The position numbers were made by a program, and so were the translations under genes. A stretch of DNA of 64,000 nt from an uncultured Eubacteriales bacterium (GTDB lineage: Bacteria; Bacillota; Clostridia; Oscillospirales; CAG-382), in the NCBI GenBank assembly GCA_934444645.1, contig CAKSCV010000009.1, positions 1 to 64,000 on the forward strand. The letters are read 5' to 3'. Shown here piece after piece: positions 58,243 through 64,000 of this stretch (the first letter of the stretch is position 1; the number at the start of each line of letters is the position of its first letter). Below the pieces are notes generated by a model. The model had not been told where the DNA came from. It made no database searches and was given only the letters and a program-made list of their open reading frames with translations.

Positions 58243-59052
58243 TTATTTGCTTTGAAGAATTCTGTTCAGTTCGTCGAGCTTTTCTTTGGACGGAACAGCA
58301 AAGGACGTCATTTTTCTCTCAAGCGCCGTATATTTGTGTTCACCCATTTTGTGATAGGGCAAAAGCTCGGTTTTTATCGGCTTGAAAGCGTCAAGAAACG
58401 CCTTGACGGCTTTCATGTCTTCTGCCGAATCGTTGACGTTCGGAATGATTGGAATTCGTATCCAAACGTTTGCCTTAACCTCTAAGAGCTTTCGCAGGTT
58501 ACTTAAAATCGGTTTGTTGGAAACGCCGACAAATTCTTTGTGTACGTCATCATTCAACGTTTTTATATCATACAGAAATAAGTCGGTATAAGGAAGCACC
58601 CTCTCAAAATTCTCCCATGGAACGAATCCTGCCGTATCGATGGCGGTATGGATGTGCTCTTGCTTGCACTTTTGTAAGATCTCGCACAGGAAATCGGTTT
58701 GCAGCATGCATTCGCCGCCTGAAAAGGTTACACCGCCGCCGGAGGTTTCGTAAAACGGTCTGTCTTTCTGTATCGTATCAAAAACCTCTTCGACCGTATA
58801 TTCCTTTCCGCAGATCTGCTTTGCGTCATGAAAACAGACAAATTCGGTATTCTTTTCGGTGATGCCTTTGCATCGGCCGCAGCCGGTGCATTTGTCCTTG
58901 TAGAATAATATTTGCGGCTTTGGTGATTGACTTTCGGGATTGTGGCACCACTTGCATTTCAGATTACAACCCTTGAAAAAAACAGTGGTTCGTATGCCCG
59001 GACCATCGACAAACGAATTTCTTTGTATATCAAAAATAACTGCTGTATTCAT
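58243..59052 (-). CDS. Glycyl-radical enzyme activase (radical SAM)
   Basis: 269 residues. The radical-SAM cluster is 'FKGCNLKCKWCHNPES' (CxxxCxxC). After it lies a ferredoxin-like stretch 'DKCTGCGRCKG...CFHDAKQICGKEYTVEEVF': only part of the two 4Fe-4S sites usual in non-PFL activases, so one is degenerate. 'SGGGVTFSGGECMLQ' and 'VWIRIPIIPNVND' are conserved. It uses SAM to place a radical on the glycine of the enzyme encoded just upstream. ATG at 59052 follows AGGTGG eight bases away. It overlaps no stop: the GRE gene ends 13 bases before. Confidence 0.92.
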   Translation of the reverse strand: MNTAVIFDIQRNSFVDGPGIRTTVFFKGCNLKCKWCHNPESQSPKPQILFYKDKCTGCGRCKGITEKNTEFVCFHDAKQICGKEYTVEEVFDTIQKDRPFYETSGGGVTFSGGECMLQTDFLCEILQKCKQEHIHTAIDTAGFVPWENFERVLPYTDLFLYDIKTLNDDVHKEFVGVSNKPILSNLRKLLEVKANVWIRIPIIPNVNDSAEDMKAVKAFLDAFKPIKTELLPYHKMGEHKYTALERKMTSFAVPSKEKLDELNRILQSK

Positions 59053-59064
59053 CACGGCTGCCAC

Positions 59065-61188
59065 CTATTTTGTGTGCGTTGTTCTTTGTATGATCTCGTC
59101 CTGTAAGCCTTCGTTCAAAAACACGAAATAGTCGGAAAAGCCCGAAACCCGGACGCGCAGATTTTTGTATTTGTCCGGCGTTTTCTTCGCATTGACTAAG
59201 TCTTCTTTGGAAACATAGGTAAGCTGAAAATGTGTTCCACCCATTTTGAAGTAGGTTTCAAACAGGTAAACAAGTTTTTCAAAGCTTTCATCATTTTTTA
59301 CTAATTTCTCATCAAGCAGCACATTTGTAACGCTTGGTCCTGTCAAAATCGCATAAGGGTCGCATTTTGCAACAGAGGATAACAGAGCCGTAAGTCCGTT
59401 TCTGTCCTTGCCCTCCGATTGACCGATTCCGAAATTCAACATATCGCCGTCAAAGCGCCCGTCGGGCGTCGCCTTGGTATGATCGCCGAAAAATTTGTGA
59501 TGCTCGTTGTATCCGACAAGATTTCCGAAGACAAGCTTTTTGTGCAAATAGTTATCGCCGGTGTTCCACCTGTAAAGACTTTCAAAAAATCTGTGCGCCA
59601 TATTGTTGGAAAGGTCGTCATCGTTGCCGAAAAACATGCCTTTTTTTAAGAGGTATTCCCGTAATTCGCCGTATCCGTTCCAGTTGTTCTGTAACGCTTC
59701 AATAAGCTGCTTCATGGTTACCCGTTTTTCATCGAAAACCAACTGCTTTGTCACGGCAAGGGAATCGATGACGTTGGATATGCCGATAAGCAAGCCTACG
59801 GCGACATAGGTATCCGTGCCGCCTTGTGTAACGCTTTTGGCGTTTTGGATGCAGCCGTCAAGAAACATGTTGCTTACCAAATTGCAGTCGCGGCTGCGTA
59901 TGGACTGCAAGCCTTTTCCGATTTCGTCGGCTTCGTGCAGATCCTTGTACAGTTCCTCTTGAAATACCGTGTAAAACTCATCGAAGCTTTGGACGTTCTG
60001 AATATCGCCGCTGCGGCTAAAAAACGTATTCTGCACACAGCGCACAATATTCATCGGATCAAAGCCGAACACGATGCCGCCGGGAAGCGCGATCTCATTG
60101 CAGCCGATCATGGTATAGCTTACGGCTTTGCTGTATGGAAAACCGGTATATTCGGTCAAGCCCTTAATGCGCGGTTCGTCGTTTACAAAGGCAATGCGTT
60201 TGTTCGGATCGTTCCGCTCGCAGTTCATCATGTAACGAAGCACTTCGTGCGGCGTTTTGGCTGTCCAGCGCAGTGAGATCTGCGGAATCCATGTCGGCAG
60301 TTCCATAAGCGAATCAACAATCAGTTTTGATAGTTCGTTGAAGCCGTCCTCACCGTTTTCCAGATAGCCGCCGACGCAAAAGTGTGATTCGCCGCCGCGG
60401 TAAAAACGGTCGGAGGATTTGGGGATCCTTGCCTGCAGCATTAAAAACAGTTCCTGCAAATACGCAGACGCTTCTTCGTTGGTCAGAACGCCGCTTTCGA
60501 TATCGGCTTTGTAAAAACGATATAAATACCGGTCAATTAACCCGATACTGTCCGGAATTAAGCCATAGCAGACGTATAAGGATAAAATAGCCTCATAAAA
60601 GCTTTTTGCAGGCTTTTCCGGAACATTTTTAAGGGAACGGGATAATCTCTCCAAATTTTCTTTATACGTTGCATTGGATACGTTTTTTGAAAGAGCCAGC
60701 GCTTTTTCGGAGCATTTGTGAGCCCAGTCGATCACAGCGTCGCAAATATCCGTCTGGGTTTCCAGAAATTGAAGGGCTTTTTCGTCATCCTTATGATTTT
60801 CGATGGATTCTTGGATGATTTTCTTAATACCGACAATACCGCTGTTAATGATTTTCCCGAAATCGCCTGCGGAATGCTGCCATTCAAACGTAAGTAAATT
60901 GTCAACCGGTTTGTTGTAGAAATTTTTGTCAGCGATTCCGAAATTGACGTGTCCTTTTCTGTTGAATATGTCTCCTTCCACACTGCCGTCGAAGGTCAAT
61001 AACCCTGTAAAGGCGGATTCTTCAACAAGAAGCGGTTCCTGATTCCGGATATATTCGCAGACGCGTTTTGCGGACATTTTTACCGGCGATAAAAATAAGT
61101 CGCACCGGTCGTATTCCGTTTTGACCGGATAAACATACATTTGCCCGGCAACGGTTTTTTCGACTAACTTTTTGATTCTCTCATTCAT
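59065..61188 (-). CDS. Unclassified glycyl-radical enzyme
   Basis: 707 residues from ATG 61188 (AGGAG ten bases upstream; GTG 61197 is too close). It is shorter than the usual ~780-840. The glycine loop is 'RVRVSGFSDYFVFLN' with the radical Gly at 683, and the thiyl site is 'MIGCNEIALPGG' with C363 and E365 (CxE, as in dehydratase-type enzymes, unlike the two-cysteine PFL). The N-terminal helical domain is present. The variant GCNE with the long loop 'LPGGIVFGFDPMNIVRC' does not match any class I know. The operon (SDR upstream, activase downstream) suggests a C-O or C-C lyase acting on an alcohol/ketone. Substrate unknown. Confidence 0.88.
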   Translation of the reverse strand: MNERIKKLVEKTVAGQMYVYPVKTEYDRCDLFLSPVKMSAKRVCEYIRNQEPLLVEESAFTGLLTFDGSVEGDIFNRKGHVNFGIADKNFYNKPVDNLLTFEWQHSAGDFGKIINSGIVGIKKIIQESIENHKDDEKALQFLETQTDICDAVIDWAHKCSEKALALSKNVSNATYKENLERLSRSLKNVPEKPAKSFYEAILSLYVCYGLIPDSIGLIDRYLYRFYKADIESGVLTNEEASAYLQELFLMLQARIPKSSDRFYRGGESHFCVGGYLENGEDGFNELSKLIVDSLMELPTWIPQISLRWTAKTPHEVLRYMMNCERNDPNKRIAFVNDEPRIKGLTEYTGFPYSKAVSYTMIGCNEIALPGGIVFGFDPMNIVRCVQNTFFSRSGDIQNVQSFDEFYTVFQEELYKDLHEADEIGKGLQSIRSRDCNLVSNMFLDGCIQNAKSVTQGGTDTYVAVGLLIGISNVIDSLAVTKQLVFDEKRVTMKQLIEALQNNWNGYGELREYLLKKGMFFGNDDDLSNNMAHRFFESLYRWNTGDNYLHKKLVFGNLVGYNEHHKFFGDHTKATPDGRFDGDMLNFGIGQSEGKDRNGLTALLSSVAKCDPYAILTGPSVTNVLLDEKLVKNDESFEKLVYLFETYFKMGGTHFQLTYVSKEDLVNAKKTPDKYKNLRVRVSGFSDYFVFLNEGLQDEIIQRTTHTK

Positions 61189-61207
61189 TCTGCTCACACT
61201 CCTCTCA

Positions 61208-61939
61208 CTATCGGATGGAATAAGCGCCGTCTATAATCACGGTTTCGCCGCAGATCATTCTTGCTTTTTCGTCCAAAAGATACATGGCAAGCGCGGCGAC
61301 CTCATCGATCGAGGCAAACCGGCCGTAAGGGATCCGGTCATGCTTCATGGAATCGCCCTCGTGCCAGTTGTTCATTTCGGTCGCTACCGGTCCGGGCGCA
61401 ATGCCGTTTATGGTGATCCCGTCCGAAGCAAACATTTTGCCCCAGCCGCGTGTCAGCCCTGTCGCCAGAATTTTGGAACCGCCGTATGCTCCGAAAACCG
61501 GTTCTTCGCCGGCAACCGACGTAATGTTCAGAATGTTGCCTTTTACGGCGTTTTTCAGCATATAGTTGACCGATGCCTGCATGGTGAAAAACACCGCGCT
61601 TGCGTTGACATCGATGACCTCCTGCCATTCCTTAGCCGTTGTCTGCAAAAGACTCCTTTTGTCCCATTCGCTCCGCCGGGCAAAAATGCCGGCATTGTTT
61701 ATCACAATGTCAAGACCGCCGAGCTTTTCAGCTGCTTCGCGTATTTTTTCTTCGGCTTTATCGAATTCCGCCGCGTCCCAAACCATGGGGAACACGTTTT
61801 TGCCAAGCTCTGCTGCCGCACGTTCAAGTGTTTCTTTCTTTCTGCCGGTGATAACGACCGCATCGCCGTTTTGCACGAGCTTTTTGGCAATGGCATAGCC
61901 GATTCCGCGGCTTGCGCCGGTTACGAGCGCTTTTCTCAT
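61208..61939 (-). CDS. SDR-family oxidoreductase
   Basis: 243 residues, classical short-chain dehydrogenase length. NAD(P) motif 'TGASRGIG' at ~8-15, 'NNAG' at ~85, catalytic Ser in 'NITSVAGEEPVFGAYGGSKI' with Tyr and Lys (YxxxK), and 'GPVATEM'. The closest subgroup by look is 3-oxoacyl reductase/2-deoxy-gluconate dehydrogenase-like; the substrate cannot be read. First gene of an operon with the glycyl-radical enzyme (20 bases downstream) and its activase, so it probably interconverts the alcohol or ketone made or used by that enzyme. Confidence 0.88.
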   Translation of the reverse strand: MRKALVTGASRGIGYAIAKKLVQNGDAVVITGRKKETLERAAAELGKNVFPMVWDAAEFDKAEEKIREAAEKLGGLDIVINNAGIFARRSEWDKRSLLQTTAKEWQEVIDVNASAVFFTMQASVNYMLKNAVKGNILNITSVAGEEPVFGAYGGSKILATGLTRGWGKMFASDGITINGIAPGPVATEMNNWHEGDSMKHDRIPYGRFASIDEVAALAMYLLDEKARMICGETVIIDGAYSIR

Positions 61940-61971
61940 ATTTATCCCACCTTTTCCTTTGATTTACTATG

Positions 61972-61999
61972 ATTATATAACGATTTCTGAAAAAGTAAA
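61972..61999 (-). promoter_or_regulatory. Promoter of the SDR-GRE-activase operon
   Basis: Minus strand TTTACT, 16-base spacer, TATAAT. Confidence 0.55.
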
Positions 62000-62040
62000 T
62001 GCTTGTAAAGGTTGAAATTTGTCTGAAACGGACATTTTCC

Positions 62041-62069
62041 TTGAAATTTTCAAATGTTTGTGCTATAAT
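62041..62069 (+). promoter_or_regulatory. Promoter of the divergent AraC regulator
   Basis: TTGAAA, 17-base spacer, TATAAT, 37 bases before the AraC start. Confidence 0.65.
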
Positions 62070-62106
62070 GCAAAAAAGCAAATGAAGAAGGATAGGTGTT
62101 CAAAGG

Positions 62107-62931
62107 ATGCAGAAAATAAACTATGATTTTCCGGATATGCCGTATATTAACGACGCAAGGTTCTTTTGCGATACCCTGCCGAAAGATAAGCCGTATAGCG
62201 CGCTTGTACCACGAAATCACGAAAGTCTTGCATTTGTTACAAACGGAACACTCGGCTATACAAAAAACGGAAAAACCGTTCCGGTCAAAGCAGGACAAAT
62301 CGTCTATATCGCAAAAGGTTCACTTGACGAAAGCGGCGCGTATCACTGTGATGCGGTGTCCTATATGGCGGTCAATTTCAACTTCGAGAAAAATGCCGCC
62401 TCTTTGCGCAGCGCGTTTCCCTTCAAAACGGTCTGTGCCGATAAAAACACCTATCCGTACGAAAAGCTGTTTCAAAAAGCCGTGAATGAGTATAGTCTGA
62501 ATCTGCCGGGAACTCGGATGATATGCAATGGGATCTTGTGCCAGATGATCGGTATGCTGTATAATGACCTTCGCTTTGACAACATCAATTACAAAATGGC
62601 AGGGAAAATTGAAACTGCACTTGATTATTTAAACCGGAATTACAGCCGTCCGGATTTGAAGATCGGCGAGCTTGCGGAGATGACCGGTATCAGCGAAAAG
62701 CATTTCCGACGTTTGTTTTGGGACATATATCAAAAGACGCCGCATGAATTTTTGCGGGATTTTCGCTTGGATAAGGCAGAGCTTCTGCTTTTGAACACGT
62801 CAAAACCGATTTCCGCCATCGCCCTTGGCTGCGGCTTTTCGGATATGTATTCCTTCAGCCACTGCTTTAAGCGGCATTTCGGCGTACCGCCGAAGGTATA
62901 CCGGGAAAATCGGACGTATCCTTACGGATAA
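62107..62931 (+). CDS. AraC-family regulator of the GRE operon
   Basis: 274 residues. The N-terminal cupin-like domain ('YSALVPRNHESLAFVTNGTLGYTKNG', 'VKAGQIVYIAKGS') is followed by the DNA-binding region (~175-270) with 'LKIGELAEMTGISEKHFRRLFWDIYQKTPHEFL' and 'ISAIALGCGFSDMYSFSHCFKRHFG'. Divergent from the SDR-GRE-activase operon with 167 bases between, the standard position of a local activator. Effector unknown. Confidence 0.9.
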   Translation: MQKINYDFPDMPYINDARFFCDTLPKDKPYSALVPRNHESLAFVTNGTLGYTKNGKTVPVKAGQIVYIAKGSLDESGAYHCDAVSYMAVNFNFEKNAASLRSAFPFKTVCADKNTYPYEKLFQKAVNEYSLNLPGTRMICNGILCQMIGMLYNDLRFDNINYKMAGKIETALDYLNRNYSRPDLKIGELAEMTGISEKHFRRLFWDIYQKTPHEFLRDFRLDKAELLLLNTSKPISAIALGCGFSDMYSFSHCFKRHFGVPPKVYRENRTYPYG

Positions 62932-62960
62932 CTGCATGTACATGGGTGTTGCGGAAAGCA

Positions 62961-63000
62961 AAAAAGCGGCTGCCCCGTATTTTGGGGAGCAGCCGCTTTT
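62961..63000. terminator. Bidirectional terminator
   Basis: AAAAGCGGCTGC/GCAGCCGCTTTT arms (62962-62973, 62989-63000) with inner CCCC/GGGG pairing, between the AraC gene and the transporter gene. Confidence 0.8.
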
Positions 63001-63015
63001 GGTTTGTGGTTCGTT

Positions 63016-64000
63016 TTAATAATCGATTTTCGAATTCTTTTTCTTTCTTGCCACATACAGAATGATGAAGATGATAAGGGCAAGAAGCAGAATGAGTGCC
63101 AACAGATACACCGGGCTGTCGAACATAGAGGTGCTGCGGATCTGAAGCCACAGATCCTCCATGTGGCTGTTGGCTTCGTCGCCAAGCATCACAAATGTTT
63201 CGGAATTCTCAAGAACCTCGTCGCTCGGCATGATCCGTTCGTCAACGCCCACAATTTCCATCGCCTCTGTCTGCGGCGTGAAGTACGAGATGAATTCGCA
63301 GTTGGCGACGGCGATATCGGTTTCGCAAAGGAAGTTGATGAAGGCTTCGGCGGCATCCTTGTTGGTCGTGCCTTTGGGAATGCAGATCGAGTCGATAAAC
63401 TGGTTGACGCCCTCTTTGGGATAGGAAAACGCAAGATCTTCGTTGCGTTCCATCATGGTAAGGCAGTCGCCGGCATAGTAGGGAGCGGCATAGGCGTTCT
63501 CGTTGGCCATTTTGTCAAATGTCTGATCCATGGCGTACATCTGATTGATGGCTTTCTGTGCTTTGAGCGCATCGGCAGCCTTGTCGATCTCTTCAAGATT
63601 TTCCGTGTTGAGGGAATAGCCGAGCTTTTTGAGTGCGATACCGAAGGCGTCGCGGCTGTTGCCGAACATAAGGACCTTGCCCTTGAACTTTTCGTTCCAC
63701 AGGATGTCCCAAGTGCTTGCTTCTTCGGCTGTCACGTGCTTTGTGTTGTACACAAGACCCACCATGCCCCAGGTGTAGGGGACGGTGTAGGCTCCTTCGG
63801 GATCAAAATCGGTATAGCGGTATTTGTCGTCGATGAGCGAGATGTTCGGGATCTTGTCAAAATCGAGCTTTTCCAAACGATCCTCGTCGATAAGACGGGC
63901 GATCATGTAGTCGGACGGGATGATGATGTCGTACTGTGAACCGCCGTGAACCACCTTGGCATACATATCCTCGTTGGTATCAAACAGCGTGTAGTTGACC
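63016..64000 (-). CDS. PotD-type substrate-binding protein, N-terminus outside window
   Basis: The frame is open to the right edge; ~327 residues are visible, including 'VNYTLFDTNEDMYAKVVHG'-type sequence that is standard for polyamine-binding proteins (PotD/PotF; 'ETFDSNE.MYAK..'). 'YDIIIPSDYMIARLIDEDRL', 'YTVPYTWGMVGLVYN' and 'AYAAPYYAGDC' are also typical. The C-terminus adds a membrane helix ('SPVYLLALILLLALIIFIIL') with a basic tail, unusual for this family; the usual anchor is an N-terminal lipobox. It may be the end of a permease-binding-protein fusion, since the start is not visible. It should bind spermidine or putrescine for an ABC importer. Confidence 0.88.
   Translation of the reverse strand, partial: VNYTLFDTNEDMYAKVVHGGSQYDIIIPSDYMIARLIDEDRLEKLDFDKIPNISLIDDKYRYTDFDPEGAYTVPYTWGMVGLVYNTKHVTAEEASTWDILWNEKFKGKVLMFGNSRDAFGIALKKLGYSLNTENLEEIDKAADALKAQKAINQMYAMDQTFDKMANENAYAAPYYAGDCLTMMERNEDLAFSYPKEGVNQFIDSICIPKGTTNKDAAEAFINFLCETDIAVANCEFISYFTPQTEAMEIVGVDERIMPSDEVLENSETFVMLGDEANSHMEDLWLQIRSTSMFDSPVYLLALILLLALIIFIILYVARKKKNSKIDY

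Noticed and set aside
1..64000. tRNA genes, CRISPR array or insertion sequences
   Set aside because: None was recognised on reading both strands; no direct-repeat array or transposase motif seen.

Overview
The window looks like a chromosomal segment of an anaerobic gut bacterium of the phylum Bacillota, class Clostridia (probably Oscillospirales-like). This is inferred from gene content and signal style: PyrR attenuation, AAGGAGG-type ribosome sites, near-consensus TTGACA/TATAAT promoters with 17-base spacers, oxygen-sensitive glycyl-radical and radical-SAM enzymes, SLH-type surface sequences, AsnA, DUF4428 and DUF975 families, and no outer-membrane genes. I see no tRNA, rRNA, CRISPR array, intact insertion sequence or prophage. 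Most real genes fill the window tightly, with clear hairpin terminators between transcription units.

Left part (1-12.7 kb): the end of a large Ig-like surface protein, then a cluster of small membrane and zinc-ribbon proteins (DUF4428 protein, SPFH protein with three C-terminal zinc ribbons, HEAT-repeat lipoprotein, TMEM43-like protein, membrane protein with zinc ribbon). This cluster resembles a membrane-stress or microdomain module. A Fur/PerR regulator follows, then a small graveyard of gene fragments and a secreted M64-type metallopeptidase fused to DUF6273.

Middle (12.7-46.2 kb): PhoB/PhoR and a Na/Pi cotransporter; a four-module secreted protein broken by one frameshift and followed by a 37-residue peptide gene; asnA; two DMT transporters around an AraC regulator and a cytoplasmic GH20 hexosaminidase; queA with a GH116-like protein; uraA and pyrR with a PyrR leader; a TPR-DUF4037 pair; brnQ; an nnr-lipoprotein-alr operon; and a three-gene operon of a D-aspartate-ligase-like ATP-grasp enzyme, an Asp/Glu racemase and a Mur ligase fused to a complete acetylglutamate-kinase domain. 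With alr just upstream, that operon points to an unusual peptidoglycan stem or cross-bridge and is the strongest candidate here for an undescribed system. A permease and a nucleoside hydrolase follow.

Right part (46.2-64 kb): a plant-polysaccharide locus with a 1736-residue GH78 alpha-L-rhamnosidase and a 1350-residue protein carrying three esterase modules in one operon, a divergent AraC regulator and uronate isomerase. This fits use of rhamnogalacturonan-type pectin. Next comes an operon of an SDR dehydrogenase, an unclassified glycyl-radical enzyme and its activase with a divergent AraC regulator. The window ends inside a polyamine-type substrate-binding protein with a C-terminal membrane anchor.
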